Shown: piece by piece, positions 8,693-16,464 of the stretch
How positions within the stretch are numbered: position 1 is the first letter of the stretch
How the letters are laid out: every line of letters starts with the position of its first letter
From: Duganella zoogloeoides
GTDB taxonomy: Bacteria > Pseudomonadota > Gammaproteobacteria > Burkholderiales > Burkholderiaceae_D
Length of the DNA stretch: 64,000 nt
Direction: 5' to 3'
Assembly (NCBI RefSeq): GCF_034479515.1
Contig: NZ_CP140152.1
Coordinates: 5,084,001 to 5,148,000 of the forward strand
Position numbers and translations under genes: made by a program
Notes under the pieces: generated by a model
Told to the model about the DNA's origin: nothing
The model's input: only the letters and a program-made list of their open reading frames with translations
The model's database searches: none

Positions 8693-9778
8693 AACTAGTT
8701 CTCCTTCATCGGGGATGGGAAAATTCACATACAAGATTTAAAACCCGTCCGACCCCGGATTGGGCCAGGCGAATTATTCATCGGCGCAAACGATGTCGGT
8801 TGCGCTAATGAATTCGGCACTAGCTGAACTGCTGCATCCCCTCACGAGTGCAGCGCTTCAGCCATCAAGCTGGTCGCCGTCCGTGGGCGGCGCGGCGGAC
8901 AGCATAAAATCTTGTTGCGACGTGTGCGGTAGGTCGGGCGTATCCTCAGCTCCATGACCTTCGTCGCAGCCACCATCGCTTTCGATTCAAACAAAAAACC
9001 GCCCGGCCTGAACCCGGTCAGGCAAGACGGCTGTTCGAAAACGGTGTGGTCTTGTGCATAGGTGTGAATCAATGTCCCGGTATTCCATCTCGCGGTCAGT
9101 GTTTACATACACGCTTTTTCATGTTCGTAAAGTACACGAAAACCTTATCGGTGCGCAACCAGCACAGCAGCGAATCGCGGGCTTTTTTACTTCATATGCT
9201 CGGCATTTCACATACGCGCCATGCGGCGCTTCCATCGCGCCGCATCGTCGCACCGCATCGCGTGCGCTCGACCAGTCCGGGAAGCGCGCCTGCCGCGCCG
9301 CGCGAAACTTGCTCGCTTCAAAGCGCACCAGTCTCCGCCTGGGTGTCTGCGATTCCGACTCGCACTGCACGCGCCGCGCGCCACCCTCTTCCTGATCCGG
9401 GAGCGCTTGCGCATCGCTTGCGCGCCATCGCCACATACCGTTTTCAAATTCGTCGCGATTATGAGACACAGTCCGGCGAATGGCAAGCACAAAGCAGCGG
9501 TGCGCCGCATGGGCACTGCGTTTGGGAGGTACGCGCGGCGCGCTCGCAGCGTGTAAATCGGCGTTAAGCGATTCAAGGTCCGCGACGAAAACCCTTGCAG
9601 GCATTGGTGCGCTTCGATGCGACGCAATCGCTGCGTCGATCATCGGGACGGCCTGCACGCCGATGCTATGGATGCTTGGCATATGCACCGGGTACTGCTA
9701 TCGGACGCGTAAAGTGTCGTCCCGTTTAAGGAGTAATATCTTATCCATTAGCTGCTCGTCTTCCGCATAGGAGGCAAT
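8693..9778. other. 1.1 kb region without a recognisable gene
   Basis: No open frame here resembles a known family. Candidates on both strands are Arg/Ala-rich and lack convincing ribosome-binding sites. The stretch 9220-9560 is unusually rich in GCGC/CGCG words. A small hairpin at 9006-9023 lies near a run of six A at 8993-8998 and could be a weak minus-strand terminator. The right end should hold the hipBA promoter, and the left end the promoter of the H1-like gene. Nothing stronger can be supported. Confidence 0.5.
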
Positions 9779-10090
9779 ATGTTTGACTTTACGCTGGCGA
9801 CCACGCCGGAGATTTGCGTCGAGTTGGGACGACGTTTGCGCGCGCGCCGGCTGGTGCAGGGATGGTCGCAGATCGAACTGGCGCAGCGCGCAGGCATCTC
9901 GGCAGGCACCATCAAGAACCTCGAGAAGCACGGCAGGGCGACACTTGAATCCTTCATCCATGTCGTCGCCGCGCTCGGCCTGTCCGACGAGTTGAGTGAC
10001 ATCTTCCTGATCCGGATGGTGTCTATCGCCGCCATGGAAAAGGCCGAACGCGCCAACCGCCAACGCGCACCGCGCAAGGCATCGAGATGA
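9779..10090 (+). CDS. hipB: HipB-like Xre-family antitoxin/repressor
   Basis: This 103-residue protein contains a helix-turn-helix domain of the Cro/C1 type at about residues 15-70 (RLVQGWSQIELAQRAGIS followed by the recognition helix TIKNLEKHG). HipB proteins neutralise HipA kinases and repress their own operon by binding palindromic operators. The ATG at 9779 follows a good AGGAGG ribosome-binding site. The stop overlaps the hipA start by four bases (ATGA), the coupling typical of toxin-antitoxin pairs. No clear TATCC-type HipB operator of the E. coli form was found upstream. Confidence 0.85.
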   Translation: MFDFTLATTPEICVELGRRLRARRLVQGWSQIELAQRAGISAGTIKNLEKHGRATLESFIHVVAALGLSDELSDIFLIRMVSIAAMEKAERANRQRAPRKASR

Positions 10091-11313
10091 AGCGGCTCGC
10101 CGTCATGTACAAGGGATGGGGCGAGGACTGGCACCTCGGTACGCTGGCCGACAACGGTCTGGGTATTTTGTTCGAATACTCGCCGGTCGCACTCCATCGC
10201 GGCATCGAACTCTCGCCGCGCCACCTGCCGCTGCGGCCGGGCGCCTTCCACGGTTTCCCGCCACACCAGCACCACTTGCCCGGCCTGATCGCCGACTCGC
10301 TGCCCGACGGTTGGGGGATGCTGCTGATGGACCGTCTGTTCCGCAAGCAGGGACGCGCGCCCAATAGCATCTCGCCGCTTGATCGCCTGGCCTTTATCGG
10401 CGACCGGGGCATGGGCGCGCTTGGTTATGTGCCACCCGACCCGATGGAACTGTCGCCTGACGATCTCTCGCTACTCGACATGGCGAAAGCAATGCAGACG
10501 GTCCTGCAGGGCAGGGATAACGTCCTGCTCAGACAACTGAGCATGCTGGGCGGCTCACCGCATGGATCGCGCCCGAAGGTGCTGCTGCGCCTCGATCCCG
10601 CCAGCGGCGCCGCCACCACCCGCGACGATCCGGGTTGGGGACAACCGTGGATGGTGAAGTTCCCGGCGCAGGGTGAACACAAGGAGGTGTGCGCAATCGA
10701 GCATGTGTATGCCGAACTGGCACGGGCCTGTGGCCTGCCGATGCCTGCCACGCGTCACTTCGACCTGGACCGGCGCCTGGCAGCGTTCGGGGTACAGCGC
10801 TTCGACCGGGACGCCGGGATGCGGGTACCGGTGCATACGCTCGCTGGCCTGCTGCATGCCGACTTCCGGCTGCCATCACTCGACTACAGCACCTTCCTGC
10901 GTGCTACCCGGCTCGTCACCCGCGACGAACGCCAGGTCGAGGCGGCGTTCGAACGTTGCGTGTTCAACGTGCTGTTTAATAACCGCGACGATCACGCCAA
11001 AAATTTCTCCTATCGAATGGAGCGGGACGGCAGCTTCCAGCTATCGCCATGCTACGACATCGGCTTCCACTCCGGCCCTGGCGGCGGACACCAGATGGCA
11101 GTCATGGGCGAAGGCGCGGCGCCCGCGCTGGACGACCTGCTGCGCCTGGCCACGGATGCAGCCCTGCCCGAACGACGGGCGCGCGATATCATCGCCGCGA
11201 TGGTGACGCGCGCTGGCCTGTTCGCACAATTGGCCAGCAATGCGCCCATCCGGGCCGCGACAGTGAAAGCCATCACGCGCGCCATCCTGGCCAATCGCGA
11301 CCGGCTTCGCTAA
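10087..11313 (+). CDS. hipA: HipA-like serine/threonine kinase toxin
   Basis: This 408-residue protein has the full HipA layout: an N-terminal Couple_hipA-type region (residues 1-110), a Gly-rich loop GGSPHGSRPK (about 155) and a kinase-like core. The catalytic segment NNRDDHAKNFS is at about residues 298-308, with Asp301 or Asp302 as the likely base. The metal-binding segment LSPCYDI is at about 319-325. E. coli HipA phosphorylates glutamyl-tRNA synthetase and induces persistence. The target here is unknown. No truncation or frameshift is visible, so the toxin is probably active. Confidence 0.88.
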   Translation: MKRLAVMYKGWGEDWHLGTLADNGLGILFEYSPVALHRGIELSPRHLPLRPGAFHGFPPHQHHLPGLIADSLPDGWGMLLMDRLFRKQGRAPNSISPLDRLAFIGDRGMGALGYVPPDPMELSPDDLSLLDMAKAMQTVLQGRDNVLLRQLSMLGGSPHGSRPKVLLRLDPASGAATTRDDPGWGQPWMVKFPAQGEHKEVCAIEHVYAELARACGLPMPATRHFDLDRRLAAFGVQRFDRDAGMRVPVHTLAGLLHADFRLPSLDYSTFLRATRLVTRDERQVEAAFERCVFNVLFNNRDDHAKNFSYRMERDGSFQLSPCYDIGFHSGPGGGHQMAVMGEGAAPALDDLLRLATDAALPERRARDIIAAMVTRAGLFAQLASNAPIRAATVKAITRAILANRDRLR

Positions 11314-11314
11314 G

Positions 11315-11345
11315 AAAAAAGGGAGGGCAAATTTCTTTGCCCTCC
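11315..11345 (-). terminator. intrinsic terminator of nrdAB
   Basis: A ten-base-pair stem (11322-11331 with 11336-11345) has a four-base loop. A run of six T follows on the minus strand (11315-11320). It lies 31 bases beyond the nrdB stop and directly after the hipA stop, so it ends the ribonucleotide reductase transcript. On the plus strand no T-run follows. Confidence 0.88.
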
Positions 11346-11376
11346 CCTTGGTCAACGATCACATCCGGTCACACCA

Positions 11377-12492
11377 TCAATCCCAGTTCAGCGCGCCGCC
11401 GGTCTGGTATTCGATCACGCGCGTCTCGAAGAAGTTGCGCTCTTTTTTCAGGTCGATCATCTCGCTCATCCACGGGAACGGATTTTCTTCCTGGTCGAAC
11501 AGCGTCTCGAGGCCGATCTGGGTGGCGCGGCGGTTGGCGATGAAGCGCAGGTAGCCTTTGAACATGGTCGCGTTCAGACCGAGCACGCCGCGTGGCATGG
11601 TGTCTTCGGCGTACGCGTATTCGAGGTCCACGGCCTGCAGGAACAGCTGCTTGATCTCTTCCTTGAAGGCTGGAGTCCACAGCAGCGGATTTTCCATCTT
11701 GATGGTGTTGATCAGGTCGATGCCGAAGTTGCAGTGCATCGATTCGTCGCGCAGGATGTACTGGTACTGCTCGGCGGCGCCCATCATCTTGTTCTGGCGG
11801 CCCAGCGCCAGGATCTGGGTGAAGCCCACATAGAAGAACAGGCCTTCCATCAGGCAGGCGAACACGATCAGGGACTTGAGCAGTTTCTGGTCGCTTTCCA
11901 CGGTGCCGGTGGTGAAGGCCGGGTCGGTCAGCGTGTCGATGAACGGGATCAGGAATTCATCCTTGTCGCGGATCGATTTGACTTCGTTGTAGGCGTTGAA
12001 GATTTCGGCTTCGTCCAGGCCCAGCGACTCCACGATGTACTGGTAAGCGTGGGTGTGGATCGCTTCCTCGAACGCCTGGCGCAGCAGGTACTGGCGGCAC
12101 TCGGGCGCGGTGATGTGGCGGTAGGTGCCCAGCACGATGTTGTTGGCGGCCAGCGAGTCGGCGGTAACAAAAAAGCCGAGGTTGCGCTTGACCAGGCGAC
12201 GCTCGTCGTCGGTCAGGCCGTTCGGATTCTTCCACAGCTCGATATCGCGCTGCATGTTCACTTCCTGCGGCATCCAGTGGTTGGCGCAGCCGGCCAGGTA
12301 TTTGTCCCACGCCCACTTGTACTTGAACGGTACCAGCTGGTTGACGTCGGTTTTGCCGTTGATGATGCGCTTGTCGTCGGCATTGACGCGGCGCGCCACT
12401 TGCTCGGCGGTGGTGCCCTCGCCTTCCAGCGCGGCAGGGTTGATGGCGGCAGGTGCGGCCGGTGCGGTGTCTTCGTCCCAGGAGAGCGACAT
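11377..12492 (-). CDS. nrdB: ribonucleotide reductase class Ia, beta subunit
   Basis: This 371-residue protein houses the diiron-tyrosyl radical cofactor that starts catalysis in NrdA. Iron-ligand motifs of the ferritin-like fold are visible: [15 protein letters not shown] (about residues 140-155, with the Glu/His pair and the radical-site Tyr region) and DESMHCNFG (about 250-258). The N-terminal 25 residues are Ala-rich and variable. The C-terminal tail (about the last 20 residues) is the expected NrdA-docking segment. It lies 135 bases after nrdA on the same strand, followed by a terminator. Confidence 0.96.
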   Translation of the reverse strand: MSLSWDEDTAPAAPAAINPAALEGEGTTAEQVARRVNADDKRIINGKTDVNQLVPFKYKWAWDKYLAGCANHWMPQEVNMQRDIELWKNPNGLTDDERRLVKRNLGFFVTADSLAANNIVLGTYRHITAPECRQYLLRQAFEEAIHTHAYQYIVESLGLDEAEIFNAYNEVKSIRDKDEFLIPFIDTLTDPAFTTGTVESDQKLLKSLIVFACLMEGLFFYVGFTQILALGRQNKMMGAAEQYQYILRDESMHCNFGIDLINTIKMENPLLWTPAFKEEIKQLFLQAVDLEYAYAEDTMPRGVLGLNATMFKGYLRFIANRRATQIGLETLFDQEENPFPWMSEMIDLKKERNFFETRVIEYQTGGALNWD

Positions 12493-12512
12493 AATGGATT
12501 CCTTCTATATAT

Positions 12513-12575
12513 ATGTGGTCCCGGCAGCCCGGGACGGCAAAGCCGTCGTCCCCGCAAGGGAGGACGACGGCGCTC
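12513..12575. repeat. palindromic, REP-like intergenic element between nrdA and nrdB
   Basis: A nine-base arm (12543-12551) is matched by its reverse complement (12562-12570) around CCGCAAGGGA. A second small palindrome (CCCGGCAGCCCGGG region) stands just upstream. It fits an extragenic palindrome or mRNA-stabilising hairpin between nrdA and nrdB. No T-run follows, so it is not an obvious terminator. Confidence 0.45.
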
Positions 12576-12627
12576 AAGCTAAAGGTGCCGGGCGGTGTTC
12601 AAAACGCGCCCACTGCACCGTGGCGGA

Positions 12628-15582
12628 TTATTGGCAGGCTTCGCATTCCTCGAAACCATCGTCGCCGGGACGCAGGTAGCAGGCTTCGCCGTCTTCCTCC
12701 GCGGATGCGGCAACTGCCGCGGCGGCTACCGGGGCAGCAGCCGCTACCGGAGCGACCGGCGCCGCAGCCTTGGCGCTGGCCGACATGCCGCCATCGACTG
12801 CCACGGCGTTCAGGGCGCCGGTCTTGGAGGTCGATTTCTCGGTATGGGTGGCCGAGGTGGTGCGCAGGTAGTACGTGGTTTTCAGGCCGCGCAGCCAGGC
12901 CAGCTTGTAGGTCTCGTCCAGCTTTTTACCGGACGCGCCAGCCATGTAGATGTTCAGCGACTGGGCCTGGTCGATCCATTTCTGGCGACGCGAAGCCGCT
13001 TCCACCAGCCAGCTCGGCGAGACTTCAAACGCGGTAGCGTAGATGTCGCGCAGGTCGTCCGGGATGCGGTCGATCTTGGTCAGCGAGCCGTCGAAGTATT
13101 TCAGGTCGGCGATCATGACTTCGTCCCACAGGTCGCGGGCTTTCAGGTCGCGCACCAGGTAGCCGTTGATCTCGGTGAACTCGCCCGACAGGTTCGATTT
13201 CACGTACAGGTTCTGGAAGGTCGGTTCGATACAGGCCGACACGCCGATGATGTTCGAGATGGTGGCCGTCGGCGCGATCGCCACGCAGTTCGAGTTGCGC
13301 ATGCCGAACTTGGCGATGCGTTCGCGCACCGGGGTCCAGTCCATGGCCGACGACAGGTCCTGCTCGAGGTAGCCGCCGCGCTCTTCGGCCAGCAGCTTGA
13401 TCGAGTCTTGCGGCAGGATGCCACGGTCCCACAGCGAACCTTTGTACGACGCGTAGTGGCCACGCTCTTCGGCCAGTTCGGTCGAGGCCAGGTAGGCGTA
13501 GTAGCACACCGCTTCCATCGAGGTATCGGCAAAGTTCACGCACTCTTGCGAGGCGAACGGCACGCGCATCATGTGCAGGCAGTCCTGGAAGCCCATCACA
13601 CCCATGCCCACCGGACGGTGGCGCATATTGGCGTTGCGTGCTTTTTCGACGGCGTAGTAGTTGATATCGATGACGTTGTCGAGCATGCGCATCGCGGTGC
13701 GGATGGTTTTTTGCAGCTTGACGTGATCGAGCTTGCCTTCCTTCATGTGCGCCGGCAGGTTGACCGAACCGAGATTGCAGACGGCGATTTCGTCAGGACC
13801 GGTGTTCAGGGTGATCTCGGTGCACAGGTTCGAGCTGTGGACCATGCCCACGTGCGACTGCGGCGAACGGATGTTGCATGGGTCTTTGAACGTGATCCAT
13901 GGGTGGCCGGTTTCGAACAGCATCGACAGCATCTTGCGCCACAGGTCGAGCGCAGCGATTTTCTTGAATACGCGGATCTCGCCGGCAGCAGCACGGGCTT
14001 CGTACGCAACGTACGCTTTTTCGAAGGCCTTGCCGACCAGGTCGTGCAGGTCCGGGGTGTCCGATGGCGAGAACAGGGTCCAGTCGCCCTTCTCCATCAC
14101 GCGCTTCATGAACAGGTCGGGAATCCAGTTGGCCGTGTTCATGTCGTGGGTGCGGCGGCGGTCGTCGCCGGTGTTTTTACGCAGGTCCAGGAACTCTTCG
14201 ATGTCCATGTGCCAGGTTTCCAGGTAGGCGCAGACCGCGCCCTTGCGCTTGCCGCCCTGGTTGACCGCCACGGCGGTGTCGTTGACCACTTTGAGGAACG
14301 GCACCACGCCTTGCGACTTGCCGTTGGTGCCCTTGATGTGGGCGCCCAGGGCGCGCACTGGCGTCCAGTCGTTACCGAGGCCGCCGGCGAACTTGGCCAG
14401 CAATGCGTTTTCCTTGATGGCGTCGTAGATGCCTTCCAGGTCGTCCGACACGGTGGTCAGATAGCACGACGACAGCTGCGAGCGCAGGGTGCCCGAGTTG
14501 AACAGGGTTGGAGTCGACGACATGAAGTCGAACGACGACAGCAGGTGGTAGAACTCGATGGCGCGCGCTTCGCGGTCCTGTTCGTTGAGCGACAGGCCCA
14601 TGGCCACGCGCATGTAGAACGCCTGCGGCATTTCGATGCGCACGTCGCGCACGTGCAGGAAGTAGCGGTCGTACAGGGTTTGCAGGCCGATGTAGCCGAA
14701 TTGCAGGTCGCGGTCGGCAACCAGCGCCTTGGCCAGGCGCTCGAGGTCGAACTCGGCCAGCTTGGCGTCGAGCAGTTCGTTCTTGATGCCGTTGGCGATG
14801 TATTGCGGGAAGTACGTGATGTACTCGGCAGCGGCCGCGCCTTGCGCGACTTCCTTGCCGAAGACTTCCTTGCGGATGGTGTGCAGCAGGATGCGGGCCG
14901 TCACTTGCGAGTAGGCCGGGTCTTTTTCCATCAGCGCGCGCGCCGCCAGGATGGCGGATTTGTGCAGCTCTTCCACCGGCACGCCGTCGTACAGGTTTTT
15001 CAGGGTCTCGGCAACGATGGCGTCGGCATCGACGTGCTTTTCCAGGCCGATGCAGGCGGCGTTGATCAGGCCGGTCACACGGCTCATTTCCAGCGGCTTG
15101 CGCTCGCCGTTTTCCACCACGTGGATTTGCGGCGCGGTGATGGCGGCAGAACCACCTTGCGCTTCCTTGGCCAGGCGGCGCTCTTCCATGTGCTTGGCGC
15201 GGTACAGCACGTAGGCACGGGCCACGTCATGCTCGCCCGAGCGCATCAGCGCCAGTTCCACCTGGTCCTGTACGTCTTCGATGTGGAAAGTGCCGCCCGA
15301 AGGCTGGCGGCGCACCAGGGCCGAGACCACGCTGGCGGTGAGCTGCTCTACCAATTCGCGAATGCGGGCCGAAGCGGCGCCCTGGCCACCGTTGACGGCC
15401 AGGAAGGCCTTGGTCACAGCGATCGCGATTTTCGACGGTTCAAACGCGACGACCGCGCCGTTACGGCGGATGATGCGGTAGTCACCGAGGTCGCTGGCGG
15501 CCGTGGACGGGCTGCTGGCGGCGCTCGCAGCGGCTGCTGGGACCAGCGCTGGATTGAAGGTGTTGTCTTGAGTAGATTGCAT
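12628..15582 (-). CDS. nrdA: ribonucleotide reductase class Ia, alpha subunit
   Basis: This 984-residue catalytic subunit reduces ribonucleoside diphosphates to deoxy forms. After an Ala/Ser-rich N-terminal extension (residues 1-30), an ATP-cone begins at about residue 33 (YRIIRRNGAVVAFEPSKI), implying allosteric overall activity control. The barrel carries the redox/catalytic cysteines (SSCYLT and SSNLCTEITLNTG) and the radical-transfer region. The C-terminal tail ends in CEACQ, the Cys pair that is re-reduced by thioredoxin or glutaredoxin. An Ala-rich linker precedes it (about 935-965). Transcription is driven by the promoter at 15800-15828 and probably repressed by NrdR. Confidence 0.97.
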   Translation of the reverse strand: MQSTQDNTFNPALVPAAAASAASSPSTAASDLGDYRIIRRNGAVVAFEPSKIAIAVTKAFLAVNGGQGAASARIRELVEQLTASVVSALVRRQPSGGTFHIEDVQDQVELALMRSGEHDVARAYVLYRAKHMEERRLAKEAQGGSAAITAPQIHVVENGERKPLEMSRVTGLINAACIGLEKHVDADAIVAETLKNLYDGVPVEELHKSAILAARALMEKDPAYSQVTARILLHTIRKEVFGKEVAQGAAAAEYITYFPQYIANGIKNELLDAKLAEFDLERLAKALVADRDLQFGYIGLQTLYDRYFLHVRDVRIEMPQAFYMRVAMGLSLNEQDREARAIEFYHLLSSFDFMSSTPTLFNSGTLRSQLSSCYLTTVSDDLEGIYDAIKENALLAKFAGGLGNDWTPVRALGAHIKGTNGKSQGVVPFLKVVNDTAVAVNQGGKRKGAVCAYLETWHMDIEEFLDLRKNTGDDRRRTHDMNTANWIPDLFMKRVMEKGDWTLFSPSDTPDLHDLVGKAFEKAYVAYEARAAAGEIRVFKKIAALDLWRKMLSMLFETGHPWITFKDPCNIRSPQSHVGMVHSSNLCTEITLNTGPDEIAVCNLGSVNLPAHMKEGKLDHVKLQKTIRTAMRMLDNVIDINYYAVEKARNANMRHRPVGMGVMGFQDCLHMMRVPFASQECVNFADTSMEAVCYYAYLASTELAEERGHYASYKGSLWDRGILPQDSIKLLAEERGGYLEQDLSSAMDWTPVRERIAKFGMRNSNCVAIAPTATISNIIGVSACIEPTFQNLYVKSNLSGEFTEINGYLVRDLKARDLWDEVMIADLKYFDGSLTKIDRIPDDLRDIYATAFEVSPSWLVEAASRRQKWIDQAQSLNIYMAGASGKKLDETYKLAWLRGLKTTYYLRTTSATHTEKSTSKTGALNAVAVDGGMSASAKAAAPVAPVAAAAPVAAAAVAASAEEDGEACYLRPGDDGFEECEACQ

Positions 15583-15642
15583 TGAAGCTCCCCGGTAACA
15601 GCGTGCAGCCGTGCTGCGCGATGTATGTTTATAAATAAAATG

Positions 15643-15682
15643 GCAAAAATAAAGCCTGCAGCCGGGCGAACCAGGCTGGCTT
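15643..15682 (-). terminator. terminator-like hairpin in the nrdA leader (possible attenuator)
   Basis: On the minus strand the leader folds as an outer stem AAGCC/GGCTT around an inner stem AGCCTGG/CCCGGCT with a TTCG loop (15652-15682). TTATTTTTG follows. It lies between the nrdAB promoter and the nrdA start. It could reduce read-through, but no alternative anti-terminator structure was worked out. Confidence 0.45.
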
Positions 15683-15762
15683 ATTGTTGCGGAATATAGA
15701 GCTGAGTGGATGTTGCCCTGGCCCCGTGCCGTACAACAGGTTAAGAACCAGCGCCCTGAGAA

Positions 15763-15778
15763 CTACTACATCTAGTGT
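15763..15778. promoter_or_regulatory. NrdR box 1
   Basis: On the minus strand the 16-mer ACACTAGATGTAGTAG matches the NrdR consensus (acaCwAtATaTwGtgt) at most core positions. It starts exactly 31 bases from the second box. Paired boxes about three helical turns apart are the known NrdR arrangement before nrd operons. Confidence 0.75.
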
Positions 15779-15793
15779 TTAAACGAATTCCAT

Positions 15794-15809
15794 GCACTGA
15801 TTGTAGTAG
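15794..15809. promoter_or_regulatory. NrdR box 2 overlapping the -10 element
   Basis: The 16-mer GCACTGATTGTAGTAG is a weaker match to the NrdR palindrome than box 1, but has the right 31-base spacing. It covers the -10 hexamer of the nrdAB promoter, so bound NrdR-(d)ATP would block RNA polymerase directly. Confidence 0.65.
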
Positions 15810-15828
15810 CCGCAAAGTACCCGTGCAA
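15800..15828 (-). promoter_or_regulatory. sigma-70-type promoter of nrdAB
   Basis: On the minus strand TTGCAC (15823-15828) and TACAAT (15800-15805) are separated by exactly 17 bases. Both are close to consensus. Transcription would start near 15793, leaving a leader of about 210 nt before the nrdA ATG. The -10 lies inside NrdR box 2. Confidence 0.75.
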
Positions 15829-15867
15829 GGGTATTTTTTAGCGGTAAAGGCAATTTTTCAATTGACT

Positions 15868-16464
15868 TTACAGGAGGCCTTTCACTACGCGCAGTCCGGG
15901 GTTAGCAAGTACTAACGACGGACTGCTCTCGGCATATTTTTTCCAGTCAAAAAACGCGCCGGGGTCGGTTTTGCGGCCCGGCGCGACGTGTTCGTGTCCT
16001 TGTATATCGGTAACCGGATACCGCGCCAGCAACGCCCCGGTCAGGTCCGCCAGCGCCGCATATTGCGCCGCCTCGAACGGGGTGTGGTCATTGCCTTCGA
16101 GCTCGATACCGATCGAAAAATCATTACATTTTACCCGCCCCCGGAACAGCGAGATGCCGGCATGCCAGGCGCGCGCGCCGGCCGGGGCATACTGCACCAC
16201 GCGGCCGTCGCGCCGGATAAAGAAGTGGCTCGACACCCGCAGATCGCGCAGGTCCGCCAGCGAAGGGTCAACATTATAATCGAGGCGGCCGGTGAACAGG
16301 TCCGACACCTGCGGACCGCCAGAGCGCCCGCCCGGCAAACCGATGTTGTGGATGACCAGCAGGGTGATGTCTTCGGGGTCGGGCCGCGCGTCGATGAACG
16401 GGCTGTCGTAGCGCGCCGCCGCCGGCCACCAGCCGTCGGCATCGACGGCGACTACAGGTTTCAT
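15868..16464 (-). CDS. ampD: 1,6-anhydro-N-acetylmuramyl-L-alanine amidase
   Basis: This 198-residue cytoplasmic zinc amidase removes the stem peptide from anhydro-muropeptides in cell-wall recycling. In many proteobacteria this controls beta-lactamase induction. The Amidase_2 fold shows the first zinc His in LLVIHNIGLP (about residue 39). Further hallmarks are SSHFFIRRDGRVVQ (about 78), the active-site Glu region SIGIELEGND (about 117) and GHEHVAPGRKTDPG (about 155), which carries the second His and the Asp ligand. There is no signal peptide, which separates it from periplasmic AmiD. The start overlaps the pilR stop by four bases. A hairpin at 15844-15871 spans its stop but has no T-run. Confidence 0.93.
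   Translation of the reverse strand: MKPVVAVDADGWWPAAARYDSPFIDARPDPEDITLLVIHNIGLPGGRSGGPQVSDLFTGRLDYNVDPSLADLRDLRVSSHFFIRRDGRVVQYAPAGARAWHAGISLFRGRVKCNDFSIGIELEGNDHTPFEAAQYAALADLTGALLARYPVTDIQGHEHVAPGRKTDPGAFFDWKKYAESSPSLVLANPGLRVVKGLL

Noticed and set aside
7371..8741. 456-codon plus-strand frame rich in Gly/Ala/Leu/Phe
   Set aside because: It mirrors the Lys/Ala repeat gene. It has no ribosome-binding site, and the minus-strand gene has both a ribosome-binding site and a terminator.
9119..9688. 189-codon minus-strand frame before hipB
   Set aside because: It is Arg/Ala-rich with no family, no good ribosome-binding site and no partner gene. It is kept as non-coding.
9720..9778. E. coli-type HipB operator upstream of hipB
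   Set aside because: One TATCC half-site is present but no GGATA partner stands eight bases away.
12595..15585. 996-codon open frame on the plus strand
   Set aside because: It is the antisense of nrdA. GC-rich codon bias keeps that frame open, and the sequence is Val/Arg/His-rich with no family match.
15844..15871. Hairpin at the end of ampD as an intrinsic terminator
   Set aside because: The stem is good but AT-rich, and no T-run follows on the ampD strand.
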